Assembly: GCF_000006565.2 (NCBI RefSeq) | Contig: NC_031467.1 | Location: 124,001-188,000, forward strand | DNA: 64,000 nucleotides | DNA from: Toxoplasma gondii ME49 | Taxonomy: Eukaryota; Apicomplexa; Conoidasida; Eucoccidiorida; Sarcocystidae | Direction: 5' to 3' | Shown here: positions 30,201 to 41,275 of the stretch, piece by piece | Layout: each line of letters starts with the position of its first letter | Numbering within the stretch: position 1 is the stretch's first letter | The notes under the pieces: generated by a model | Told to the model about the DNA's origin: nothing | The model's input: the letters and a program-made list of their open reading frames with translations, nothing else | The model's database searches: none | Program-made: the position numbers and the translations under genes

Positions 30201-32329
30201 CCTGCGAACGTCCACGTTTGCTGCGTTTTCGGTGCTTCCAGTGGCACTGCTGCGAGCAGGAAAGATGCACGAGCTCGCGACGTTCGACGAAGGAGCGTTG
30301 GAGTCAGGGAAAGACATGGAAATGCACGTAAGTGACCACAGGTCCTGCTTTCTACTTGTGACTGAGTCGAGGCTTTTGGGTGAAGCCGACAGAGGAGAAG
30401 CAAACAGATCGGGGGACTTCCATGAGGAGAAAGAGCCGTCGCGGCCGTCTCCTCAGATCGAGGCAACGAAGCCGAAACAAGGGTGGACTGCATGCGCAGG
30501 GAAAAGCCGGTTTGCGCATCAGTGGCTTTTGAGAGGACGCGCACTTGACCCCATCGACATCGACGACCTTCATAGACAAATGAAGACACGGACATATAGA
30601 CACCAAGATGGATTTCTCTTTCAAATCATCCATTCTAATGTACACACACATGCTCACAATGTCCATACATTTGCACCTATGAGTGCAGATGTGAATGCGT
30701 TTTATTTCCACGTTTCGTACCAACATATTCACACAAACTCCGAACTTCCGCACAGTTTGCGCGCGGCCTCTGTCCTGTGGAACGGGTGCATGCACAGGGA
30801 TGGATGGAGGCGCCAGTCAACTTTCTCCCGACGTACAAGAAAGCCGACAACCGACCGCCGCTAGACTTGTCGCGACCGGACTGGGTGGACCAAGAATACC
30901 AATCCACCATGAAGAAGAAGGGTGTCCTCGGCACCAAGGTCGTAGACCGTCCTCCCTCCGTAAGTGCATGCAAAAACGACGTCTTCGACGCATGCGAATG
31001 GCTTCGCACAGTCTCGCGTCGACCAGACGCGTTCACAGGGTCTGGACCCTTTCGGTTTTTCGACAGAGTCAATTTTGAGGAATCTACGCATGCAGTTCGG
31101 TGCACTCGTGGGTGCAGATACAGCCGCGGTTTCGGCGTGAGATGCTTTTCCTGTTTTCCCCAGTTTCACTGTTGTCTGAGGTTCCTGCGCGGACGTTTTT
31201 CTTTTTTTCAGTGGTGCGACCGCATATTTCGCTGGTCCCCGCAAGAACTCCACTACAACCTCATCGCACCACCGGACCAGTATTTCGCAGCGCAGCCAGA
31301 GTTCCCGAGTAAGACTGGAGGAAGTTGTCGAATCCGAGGGGAAGTCGCCGTTCGTTTCACGGTGGGACTTCTGGGCCAACTCGCCACCACGCATGGCTCC
31401 AGCGTTTCTTCGAGGAATGTCGTCGGTGCCAGTCGATTCCACCTGTCTTCGATCCGGCCTCTTTTTCCAGAGTCCAGGACCTTGACATGCGACGACGACG
31501 CACAGGACACCCTCCAGCGTTCTGTCAAGACGGCACCCAACTCTCTGTTGCGCCGACAACACCCGCGCATGTTGTTCCGTTCCTCGTCGATTTGGGGATT
31601 TAGAAGAAGTCCGAAAGTTCAAGTCGCCTTTGAAAAGCGTGTGCTCATTCTGGCCCGCGGGGAGGGGGGATCGCCTTTTTAAGGAAATTTTTTTTAGAGT
31701 CGCTTGCGGCGGCAACGACTCTCTCCGGTGGCCTGGCGAGATCCACATCAAGTTTTCACGGCTGTGTGTGCCTGCGCGTTCTCCTCGTTTTTTTCTGTTC
31801 CAGATATTCTCATGGCGAGTGACCACGCACCGGTGGGGGGCGGCTTCGAGCTCTATCCGCTGGACAAGAGATTTCAGGTTCCTCTGACCTTCATGGCGGA
31901 TCCGTCGGAGGCGCTGGAAGCAGGCGACATGCGATACGGCGCCCGCAATTCGCTGATTGCAGACTGCGGTGGAAGACCGGATCACCTGAAGATGAAGAGC
32001 ACGGTGTAAACGTTTTCAGCATTTGGATACCGCAGTCTGGCTTGTGGTTGCAGGTTTCAAGGGATACACTTCCTGCAGGTCGAGAGTTCTTCCCTGTATA
32101 GACCCCCTTTTGTCTCCGCTGTGAGAGTTTGCGTGCGAGAAACAAGGAGTCTCTGCCGCTCCTTGTTTCTCTGATTTTTAACTTCAGCGTGGATCCAAAA
32201 CGAAGCGGGTTTCCTCACAGTGAACCGCTGAGACTGTCAGCGTCTTTTACGCTACCGCAGGAGTTCTGGGTGACTGTGGCCCCGTTCCGAGATTCGATGG
32301 GAGGTGGATCACAGACGGCGAACGTTTGA
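24267..32329 (+). CDS. Inositol polyphosphate 5-phosphatase family protein (multi-exon)
   Basis: It should remove the 5-phosphate from phosphoinositides or inositol phosphates. Supported exons: 24267-24904, 25901-26301, 27304-27435, 29101-29198, 29457-29604, 30242-30327, 30798-30959, 31212-31308 and 31804-32005. Phases agree across these joins, except the unresolved stretch 27436-29100; a candidate exon is 27811-27947. Family motifs assembled by splicing: FVGTWN (exons 1/2), VVTLQEV with the metal-binding Glu, SKGAVTV, WAGDFNFR, RPPSWCDRIFRW (across a junction) and ASDHAPVGG. Residues 1-200 are an unrecognised N-terminal part, and an acidic insertion (GEGEEEEEEGGD) sits before QEV. The 3' end is either TAA at 32007-32009, or a splice at 32005 into a final exon 32188-32329 ending LPQEFWVTVAPFRDSMGGGS; phase fits. 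No CAAX box or Rho-GAP domain is seen, so the subfamily is open. Confidence 0.85.
26687..26750. repeat. 16-bp purine tandem repeat in a phosphatase intron
   Basis: Four copies of GAGAGGGGAGGCGAGG in tandem, starting after GAGGTA. They lie in the intron between the exon ending at 26301 and the exon starting at 27304, and so have no coding role. Confidence 0.9.
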
Positions 32330-35072
32330 TCGACGACTCAAAAAGCAGTCAGAGTGTGTCGCGTCTTCAGGTGACTAAGCGCGTTTTTTTCTTCTTCGTG
32401 TACCGACGCTTATTCCCCTCTCGGAAAAAAGCTGCGCGCGCACCCGGTCTGCCGCCTCGGTCGTTTTTCGGGGGGTCTCAGCGGGGATGCCGCGCCGCGT
32501 CTTGTTTCTTCAGCTACATCGAAGTCAGTGGGGACTTTCTTCGCGTAAGTTCTATCCAGATGCATGCACAGGTAGGAAGAGTAACATTTGCTTCTCAACC
32601 GTTCAGCAAACCAGATTCTTCACAAGGTGGGGAACCTGTATCTGTTCACATGAGGTACGCTGGGAGTGTCTCCGAACTGATCTGCGAGCCGTCGCGAGTC
32701 CGATCCCGAATTTGCGTCACGAAATAGTGATTTTTTTTTCTTCGTCAGTGAACAACGAGAAGCGCGCTCTGGCGCTCGGGGAAAATCAAAGGTGTCTTCA
32801 GGTTTGAAGAAGTCCTGCTGTTCGAGAGCTCAGAGAGCGGCCAGCTCTCGCGGTTGTCCGCGTGCCGCGCATTCACGCAGAGTTCGGAGACGAAAAACGA
32901 GGGGGCAAGACGCCGAGTTGTCTGTGGCGCCCTCAAAGGACGCGCTCGCGCCGTACTTGTCCATCTCTTGCCACGAAAGAGCGACTCTTTTGCGTCTCGT
33001 ACTCCGGAATCGCGCATTCGCAATACGGAGAGAGTCTCTGCGTCCGCCTCCCCGTCGGATGGACACCGGAAACGTCCTTCGCGACTTGTGACTCTTGCGG
33101 GGAATCGGCCAGACTGTTTTTCGGAGACGAAAACAGCTTTCTCGGCATGCAGAGCGAACAAAGCGTTGTTTCAAAGTATTTTTCTGCCGCCTACGCGGGG
33201 AGGCACCCTTCATGCGGAGTATCGCACGCGTCGCCTCTGTCTCAACGTTGAAAACATGCGAGCCGCTTCGAAAAACCTCTTCACTTCTCGAATTAACCAC
33301 AATGAATCCTCGATGCTGACGCGCAGCTTCTCAGGGGAACATCTTCCTCAGCTCGCAAGCTGCAGCCTGACCAAGTGCTCCCGAACACAGGGAATGATGG
33401 TTCACTCAAGCAGACAGAAATTCAGGAGACAGACCCAACCTAGGACGAGAATGAAAAAATACGAAATTCTAGAGAGATATACCGTAATGCAGAAAATAGA
33501 GTACACATTGAAGAGATACAACCTATGGCAGGAACACAGAGGGAATTCTGTTGGATTCATGAGGAGAGTTCGAGAGACGAACCCAGCAAACGTGGAGTCT
33601 ATCCTTTTCGACAACGGAAGCTCAGGAGCTGCACAGGGCAGTGCCCCGGCGGAGGACATTGAGCCAGGGACTTCTGTATCTACCTGTGAAGCTAAGGTGA
33701 TTAACACTGATCCTCCTGTTACAGGAGATCCCTACTCGCAACAGAGCTGTAAGGTGATCGACGGAGACTCTGTCAAACACCGTCTGTGCCTCCCGAAGGA
33801 GATCCGATGTAACGAAACATGCACCAAGATGGCAGAACTGGGGATTCCCCTGCCACGGAGAACCTGAACTTCTTTACGCAAAACGCATCTGTCTGAGCTT
33901 CTCAGCCTTGGAGACTTTCTCCTGCTGTATGGAGGTCGGATTCTTCTTTTTTTGTGTCGATTCTTCATTTCGTGTCTCTGCGCCGCTTCGCTTCTTCCAA
34001 TCAGCAGGCGGGGGGCGTCTGGAGGAACTTTTTTTTGTGGCGCGTCTTTTCACGCATGTTCGTCGGTTTTGCTCGCATTTCTTAGATCGCATTCCTGGTC
34101 TCTTCTCCCTTTTTTGGTGCACTCGACATCAACGCGAGTAGCCGTGTCTGCATTCCAGGAGTGCTGGAGTGTGTGTCGGTCCTCCTTTTACCGGGGCCCC
34201 TTGACGAAGGCATTTTCACGAAGTCGCAGAGAAGCGCGGTTTATTGAACAGCATTTTCCGTCGAGGTGTTCGTTCAGGTCGGTTCAGCGAAGGCATCCCG
34301 CTCAAACTGTAAACAAGCGAGAGAAACCAACCGAACTCCCGTCGAAGTGCAAGGGCTGCAGGAGCGCCCGCTGCATGCGTCGAAGCGTCACAGCGAGCAT
34401 GCGATGTCTCGTTGCTGGATGCATCGCAAGCTGAGGAGAGACACGCGTTTTTCCGGCTTCTTGGTTTTCTCGGAGTTTCTTTCTACAGCGTCTCCACCTT
34501 TCTCGAAGTCTTCACTACCGCCCTGGCATGTCTCTTCAGTTGGAGAAGAGTGCCTAGTCCCTGCTTCGTTTTTGCTGGAGTTGTGTGCAGGGAAATCGAG
34601 GGATCGCCGTCCCTCGGACGAGGACAACCCGGAGAGAAGATGGACGGCGCAGCTAAAGCAGGGAGTTGTTTTTATCCAGAACCCACGTTCTGCTTTGGTT
34701 TCGTAGTGTCGCCTGTCTTTGCGCTAGAGAAACGACCTGGTTTTCGCGACTCCGCATCGACCGGCCGCGCTGATCGTGCCATGAGCCTGTCGCTTTCTCG
34801 CTGATTTCTCGTCCCCGAGAGAAAAGCACGAGATCTCTGACTTCATCGGGCGACACTCTCTTTGTTTGCGTTCTTCGTCTCCGGTCAGGTTTCCTCGACT
34901 TGCGCACAGCTGCGGGGGTATGGTCGCCCAGGCTCTCCGTCTCCGGGCAACTGCCAGAAGCCGCGTTTCTCCCGGACAAAAGCACTCTTACTCTCTTGCA
35001 CAAATTCTTCGCCTCTGCGTTCTGACTTGACACACTCGTTTCTGGAAAGAGTTCCGCCGTTCCTCGCCCATA
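32330..35072. other. Intergenic region with one unconvincing 337-codon open frame
   Basis: This stretch follows the 5-phosphatase and precedes the EMC5-like gene. A plus-strand frame is open from 32854 to 33867; its second half (from about 33400) is A/G-rich, Asn/Glu/Thr-containing and unlike neighbouring exons. It has no recognisable domain, and the first half reads equally well in other frames. It could be a 3' UTR of the phosphatase or an unrecognised terminal exon. The rest, to 35072, is probably the EMC5-like 5' leader. Confidence 0.4.
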
Positions 35073-36728
35073 ATGCGCAACTTCGGCAGGGCGCTCCTCG
35101 TCGCCGGGGCGGTCTTGTTCGTCGCAGCCGCCTACTCCGTTATCCAAGGTTCGCTCTCACTGATTTTATTCCCCTGAAAAATCATGTTGTGTGAAAGTGT
35201 GTCACTCCCTTCTGAATCAACTGCCTGTTCAACTCCTTCTGGAAAATACGAGATCTGGTGAAGCCGTTTTCTCACTTGTGTGAAGCATGCAGGGTCGGTT
35301 GAAACATGTTTTTACTCGTTTATACACTTTCTGCTAAAAAACGCGTTTGTTCTTCTTCCGAAAAGAGCGCCTGTGTGTAAACCTCTTTCCGCCTGAAAAA
35401 TGAAGTTTTGGTCTCGATCTCGCCCCCCTGAAGTCGCCTTTCCTTCTTGAGCAGGATTTACGGTTTACGGCTGCTTGCTCCTCAGATGTACCTACACGCG
35501 GACTTGGTTGTCTGTGTCTCGTAACAAGAGTCCTGTTCAGTATCCTGGGCGCAAGGTTTCGACGGCGCATGCAAGGGCGCCAGTGTGAAGCGTACATAGA
35601 TGCACAACCAGCTTTGTTTCCGGCTGAAAAGCGTTTTTCCCGCCTCTCTGAGTCGTTCGATTCGTCTCGAAAAGGCGTGCAGGCCTCAGCTGGATAGGAA
35701 CGCGACCAAGGCAGTCGGGGATCTCCAGCGTCCGCATCTTTCCTGGGTTGCCTTCACATTCTGCAACCTGCGACATACACTTTTTTATCTTTTTGTATGC
35801 AGCTCGCCACGCTCTGCGCCATTCTGGCGGCCATCTGGACGACTTTGTCTTGCCGGTGAACGTAAGTGCGAAGGCGATGCAGTGGCAGGTCACTGTGTTT
35901 CCAAAACAGCGGAGAAAGCAGTTAACTGGAAACCGGGCAGGGAGGTGACCGACGATGTCAACCGAGCAACTGAGACGTACGCTGCACAGAAAGCGTCGAA
36001 CCGCTGGGCTCCCAGACATCCTCGATGCATGCGTCGCTACGCCTCTCGCAACGGTTCCGCCTTTTCTAAGGAAAAGGATCTCCTCCCAGAACGCACCCTG
36101 GTCCTTCCGGGTGTACAGAAAACACTGCAGCAGCGCGCCGCGCTGAGGCGCTTTTCCCTCGCAAGTGTGACGCCTCTGTCTTCACGAGGAGAAAGAGGCG
36201 TTTTTCTTCAGAGGACAGACGCAGCCTTTTTCTAGGCGCATGAACCCAGTTCAAGCGAGTCCGCTGTCGCGTCTCCGCGTCATCCACGAACTGGTTCCCC
36301 CGCAAGGCTCTCCTGTCTCTCGCGAATCGCAGATACTTTGCAGAGCTCGCCAGCAACTTTCTCCGGAGACGCAGGACGCCTCTGCACTGACACACTCGTC
36401 GAACGACTCCACATGTCTCTGTGTTTGTGGTTTCTTGAAAGCGTCTGAGGTCGGGAGGGCGGCGCGTCGCTGCTGTCTCGTCGCTGCTGTCTCGTCGCTG
36501 CTGTCTCGTCGCTGCTGTCTCGTCGCTTTTCTTTCCTCGCGAAGCCTCGCACTGTGTCAACAGATGACTGTTTGTAGAGAGGTTCCACTCTCGTTCTCGG
36601 ACGCGGGCCTTCCTTTCTGCCTGCAGGTCATTTTTGCCGCGGTCGCTGGAGCCGCCCTGTGCCTGGTTGGTGGGCTGAAGGCCGCCGGAGGTTTCCAACG
36701 ACTTCACGTTCCAGAAGAGATTCAGTGA
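35073..36728 (+). CDS. EMC5/MMGT1-like small ER membrane protein (3 exons, 3' end uncertain)
   Basis: EMC5 (membrane magnesium transporter 1) is a two-helix core subunit of the ER membrane protein complex, which inserts and stabilises membrane proteins. Exons: 35073-35148, 35803-35861 and 36627-36724 or to the in-frame TGA at 36726-36728. The joined protein starts MRNFGRALLVAG, has helix 1 (ALLVAGAVLFVAAAYSVIQ), a short luminal or cytosolic loop with RHALRHSGGHLDDFVLPVN, and helix 2 (VIFAAVAGAALCLVGGL), then FQRLHVPEE. Spacing, the LP-V before helix 2 and the GG after it match MMGT1. The first donor (CAAG/GTTCGC) is weak, but phase and fold agree. The usual PSF-F-HRGR tail is not found; the protein may end at 36728, or a GTGAGT donor at 36725 may lead to another exon, perhaps at 37839. 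Confidence 0.68.
36467..36530. repeat. 14-bp tandem repeat in an EMC5-like intron
   Basis: Four perfect copies of TCGCTGCTGTCTCG run from 36467 to 36522, followed by a partial fifth copy. They lie in the intron just upstream of the exon at 36627. Confidence 0.9.
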
Positions 36729-37297
36729 GTCCCGAAGTTTACGCGATTCATGCGGCCGTTCTACGCAGCAGACACTCTTCCAGTTGCTACTTGCGCAGAA
36801 AAACCAGGGAGAGCCGGAGACACTGAGAGCGGTCGGCAGGGAGAAGCCAAGCTGGCTTCACTTCTCGGCTGAGTGCGAGACCCGCAGGCGATCTGAGGCT
36901 GCCGCTGGAGTCTGCGTTTTCGCGGTACACCGCCTTCACTTGTGAGAACTTGATCGGACGCACACGACGCATGCTGCGCTGTTCGATGTTCTCCAGTCTT
37001 TTCAAAAGAAAGGGAGTCGCAATCCCAAACCCACCGCGCCTCCCTTCCGTCAGTGGTTCTGAAAACGAGGAGACAGACTTGTCACAGCACAGCCATGCTG
37101 CGTCGTCTGCCAACGATACGCTTGTCTGGACACGGACCCACACACTTCGTGTCTCCGTATCGTCATCTATTTTTATTTTCCATTGTTTTGCAACACTGTT
37201 CAATCGTTTTCAACCGTTGTACTGCGCTGGACAGCTTCTTCGAATGAAGGCATGCGTCCGTCTCTGCGCCTACGGACGTCTCTTTTTGTGTCGTCAC

Positions 37298-37537
37298 TCA
37301 CCGATTCAGAGGCGATGAAGCCGCTGTCCGGAGGCCTGGCTCCACGTTGGGGCCTTTGTGGCTCTTTCCAGAACTGTGGAAAAGGCCCTGTGGTGTCACT
37401 TTGACCGAGAAAGTTCCGTCTGCAGCGTGCGTCTCGGCTTCGAGCATCGACTCGTCCATGGACGTTTGCTCCACAACTTTTGGAATGTCTCCGGCGACGC
37501 GCGCGGCCTCGTCCGGAAGCGGCAGCACCGCGACCTC
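37298..37537 (-). CDS. Possible minus-strand terminal exon, unrecognised
   Basis: After a plausible acceptor (GGCGTTTCGCAG) the minus strand is open for about 79 codons to TGA at 37298. The translation (EVAVLPLPDEAARVAGDIPK, later PQGLFHSSGKSHKGP) looks like a disordered C-terminal tail. Upstream exons were not found with confidence; a frame near 38.2-38.36 kb starting MKFWTSAARH is one candidate. The opposite strand is also open, so the strand call is weak. Confidence 0.22.
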   Translation of the reverse strand, partial: EVAVLPLPDEAARVAGDIPKVVEQTSMDESMLEAETHAADGTFSVKVTPQGLFHSSGKSHKGPNVEPGLRTAASSPLNR

Positions 37538-37838
37538 CTGCGAAACGCCGGGGTCCTTCCTTCCAAGTGTTTCCATTCACATCTGTGCATGATTTCGGTA
37601 GAAATGCGCCTTCAGTTCAAAAGCTCAACATCGTGCGTATGCTGGAACGGCAGAGCCTCGCGTCTGATGCGCCAGGCCTCAGCGTTGAGGAGACAAACCT
37701 GGGAGCTCTACGAGGCCATCTTTCGACCTTTGTTTATTTTTCTCTTGCATTTCTTTACGGGACCTTGTGCAGGAGAGAAGCTGTCTGTCCTACGTGCGGT
37801 CTGTCGTGGAGATAAAGTTCCGCTGCTTGTATTTTCAG

Positions 37839-38075
37839 TTCCTCGTTCGACATATTTGACGGATCTGTCGCACCTCGACACCTGGAAACACCGTCAAAGG
37901 GCGTGTACTGCCTGTTCCACTCGTCTTTGACGGTTTCTCCCAGCGAAGCCTGCGGCGAAGCAGGCGCTTCTCGAGAGTCGAGAGCTGGGCGTCCTCCCGC
38001 CGTTCATTCCCCCCAAAGAAGGGAGAGCTTTCTTTCCACTGTTCGTTCTTTTCGTCTGTCTCATTCACGGCGTTG
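37839..38075 (+). CDS. Possible plus-strand exon, maybe the EMC5-like tail
   Basis: A good acceptor (CTGCTTGTATTTTCAG) opens a 79-codon frame beginning SSFDIFDGSVAPRHLETPSK. Its phase (one leading base) fits the EMC5-like donor at 36725, and joining gives PEEIH-SSFDIF, which faintly recalls the family PSFYVF tail. A donor after PSKG (GGC/GTGTAC) could lead on. The assignment is speculative. Confidence 0.25.
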
Positions 38076-38499
38076 ACGCGGAAATTCGACTTGGACCGCG
38101 TCTCTGCGTGCTCTCTCACACTCACCCAGCGCAAGCCACGCGTCACAGGCGCAACGCGAAGAACCTCGTGTGAGCGACGCTGGACAGATTTTTCTCTCAA
38201 GTTGAAACAGGCGAGGCTTCGCTGCTGTGTGTCTGTCTTGCGCCGCCTTCGGGGGCGCTTCTCAGGTGCTGGGATCGACTCCATGAGCGCTTCAACTTCC
38301 GCCTGTACTCCACGAGGGCGGCATGTCTGGCAGCGCTCGTCCAGAACTTCATCACGCCGCCTCCCGCGTAGAAGATGCCTCTCTGTCTTTTCGGCGTTTC
38401 TGCATGCACAGGGTCTGCTGAGAAGAGCTTCTGCTCTCAGGGGACGTCGTCGGGAGGGTGCGACTCGATACCCAGGGGACCGCTGCATGTTTTTTTCAG

Positions 38500-38712
38500 G
38501 TTTCCTCCGTGCGGCCTCCCAACCTAAACTCGGGAGAGCGCCTGCGCTTCAAGTCGTTCAGCGCCCCTGTTCTGCAGACCTGCCGGACGCTTCGGGGAGG
38601 CCGTGGAAGCGCGGAAAGGCGCGCAAAACGCTTGGCACTGAGAAGCCACGGCGGCCAACGCCGGAGTCAGTCGTCGATCTCGCAGACGACACTTGCTCAG
38701 AAAAACCTCTGA
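38500..38712 (+). CDS. Possible plus-strand terminal exon, unrecognised
   Basis: A strong acceptor (TGCATGTTTTTTTCAG) precedes an open frame of 70 codons (VSSVRPPNLNSGERLRFKSF and later Arg/Gln/Ser-rich residues) ending in TGA at 38710-38712. It is the best plus-strand candidate in this region, with no family recognised. It starts in phase 0, compatible with a donor at about 37.9 kb. Confidence 0.28.
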   Translation, partial: VSSVRPPNLNSGERLRFKSFSAPVLQTCRTLRGGRGSAERRAKRLALRSHGGQRRSQSSISQTTLAQKNL

Positions 38713-40527
38713 AGTCTAGAAATATCACTGTCGAATGTGGAGCAGGGAGTCCGCTCTTGACAGATGCTTGCTATTTTCCGGCCGTGCATGCAATGTGACT
38801 TCGGAGCCTTCTCCTAGGGGCGAGGGGAGTGGGGGGAGAGTTCCGAAGACGGCGAGTAGGAAAATGACTTCGTTCTGTGTGCAGTTTGTCTACAATGCTT
38901 TTCCAATCTTCGCTGGACACTGCTACACCGGATGGACATCACAAAGAATCCGGCTCGATGGCCCTTTGGCTTCTTTTGGTCTTTTTCGAAAGGCGACTTT
39001 CACCTCTTTCTCAGTTGGAAGTCGACGCAAGCGCAAACTTTCGCTGTCTAAATTTTCCAATTTCACCTTGTAAAGCAAAGCAGTGAGGTGAGGAGGGTTT
39101 AGCTTTGATCGGCAATAAATTCTGACAAGACGTAGGTCACGGAGATTCTTGGTCGGAAAGTGTACACCGAAGGTAATGCAGAGCTCTCTCGCCTTCTGCA
39201 GGCTGTACGTCAAGCTTTTCTTGTGTTCTAACAGCAAAAGGACCTTCCGTCGCGACCCCAAACAGTAGAGAGGCCCCGATTAAGGTTGCCTTCCTTCTCC
39301 AGAGCCGTTCGGGTGAAACCTTCGCTTCTCTTGGAGGGGACTCTGTCTTCGAGGTAGCTTCGAAACGCTTCTTTCTCAACGTGTCTGTCCACTGACGAAT
39401 GCGGTCTCGACCTGGCGCAGCGCCCGGTCTTGACAAGAAAAGGGATGTTCAGCCGGTAGGCCGGCGAGAGGCGACGTGGATTCTTGGGGGTGTCAGATGC
39501 ACAAACTACGTTCACACAGTCAAGTCGGGTGCGGCTTGCGCCTATGCAGAGAAGCACCCGCGTCCGCTGCGAGAGTTGTCTTCATCCAGCGTTAATTTTC
39601 TTCCTGCGGTCTCTCCCCCTTCACGGGGAACACCGATTCCGCGGTGACTTCCATAGGTATCCAGCCGAGTTGCGGCTGTAGCACATCGAACAGAATACAC
39701 TTCAAAACAAGGTGCAGAGAGTGGGCTGCCTAGAGACGTACGCCTGCGCATGTGGAACTCTAGGTGTCACAGACGAGTTTGAGTCTCGGTCAGAAAAGCG
39801 GAGACTTCCCAGTGGGAAAGAAAAAGAGAGAACTAAGCATTAGAGATGCACACTGTAGAGAGAAACGCCAGGTGACTCTATCCAGTGGTACGGACTGCGA
39901 CGTGATTCGCGGACGCGAATGCTAGGTTCCCCAGGACTCTGCTCGCGGAAAGAGGCTTGAAGAAACATCACATGCAGTCCCCGAAGAAGCGAGAAAACAA
40001 GAGAAAACTCGAATCTCACCGGTGCACACCTGCCGGAGAAGGCACAGCTCAGGTCTATCTATTTATATTACCGATAGCGGATTTGGTAATGGTCTCTTTT
40101 TACGTCCTGGTATACATTTCAGTCATGTGTTGTCGGTGCTATCTTGGGTTTCTTTAATCAGCGTACGTCGTCTACCTTGGAAAAGCTTGGAGAGGCCTGG
40201 CGCAAGTTGCTGTGATGAGGCCGTGACGGCCGTACTGAGTGTACCAGCATGTGAGGAGTACGTTTCTACGACAAGCAATCACACACAGAGTCCACGTACT
40301 CCTACTGCGCGCAACCCAGACGACCGAAAGAAAGTACGAAGCACCGGCGTTCTGACAGTGGCGCCCTGGACTGCGGCAGGCGCTTCTGGAGGCCGACATG
40401 GCTTTCGCGAGCTCGTCTCTTCAGAGTCAACAGCTTCCAGAAGCAGCGACTCAGCGTTTCTCTCGACTCTGCAAAAATTTACGCTTCGGAGAGTCGCGAC
40501 ATGTCGAGACCACACGCGCGCCGATCC

Positions 40528-40543
40528 GGGTGTACGTACACCC
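40528..40543. repeat. Perfect 16-bp palindrome of the recurrent GTGT-ACAC dyad
   Basis: GGGTGTACGTACACCC is self-complementary over 16 bases. It is one of at least eleven related dyads in the window; the full list is given in the findings. Confidence 0.85.
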
Positions 40544-41218
40544 GAAACACTCCGCAGCCTTGCCTGCGCGGCGGTGGGATGTCTGCGGGCGAACCTGAGA
40601 GGCGTTTGACTTTTGGAAGAGGTTTCTCGGGGACGCCTCTCTTCTGGCGCGACATTCCTCGGATTTGCTCGGGGATGGCGCCGCGAGCGCATGCAAGACT
40701 GCTGTGCGACTTTTCTTCGGGGAGACTCAGAGTCTGGAATCGAGTTGTGCTCGAGCTGTTTGCGGTGCCGCTGCAACAGAGCAAGTTGCGATGGCGACGC
40801 CTTTCACAGACTCTGCGGCCGGTCCACGAGAGTTCCGGAAACGCGCGCTGTCTGCCTCAGACTCTTTCCTCCAGACACGTCGAGCGAGGGCGCACACCCG
40901 CGTCGATGCTCGCCTGGCGACGCTGAGAAGAGAACGAGGAAAACCGAGACGGTTCTGTCGAGAAAAACTGTGCGGAGAGAGAAGAGGAAGTCTCGGAAGG
41001 CGAACTCAAAATGCTGCTCCCTTCCTTCTCCCGTTTCTGAAACCTTTCTTCTCGCCTGTGCACCAAGACAGCAGGAAAAAAGCAACTCGCGCGCCGAGGG
41101 AGGCAGAAGACCTGAGGCGGAACAGCTCCGCGAAAAATGCACCTCAAACGAGGAAATTTCTCCTCGACGGCAAAGGGCAATCTGCTGAGGCGACGCGCTT
41201 CACATCCTCTCTCTCGCT

Positions 41219-41230
41219 GTGTACGTACAC
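41219..41230. repeat. Perfect GTGTACGTACAC palindrome
   Basis: Twelve self-complementary bases in the presumed 5' region of the DHHC gene. Same family as the 40528 palindrome. Confidence 0.85.
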
Positions 41231-41275
41231 CGCACTGCCGTCCTCGACGACCTCGGATGGTTTCCCGCCTCGTTT

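Noticed and set aside
30542..30770. Open frame rich in His/Thr/Asn in a phosphatase intron
   Set aside because: It is bypassed by the strong donor at 30327 and acceptor at 30797, which join conserved phosphatase sequence.
32854..33867. A 337-codon plus-strand frame after the 5-phosphatase
   Set aside because: No domain, no splice partners, a composition shift in its second half, and open frames on the other strand. Kept only as a note in the intergenic entry.
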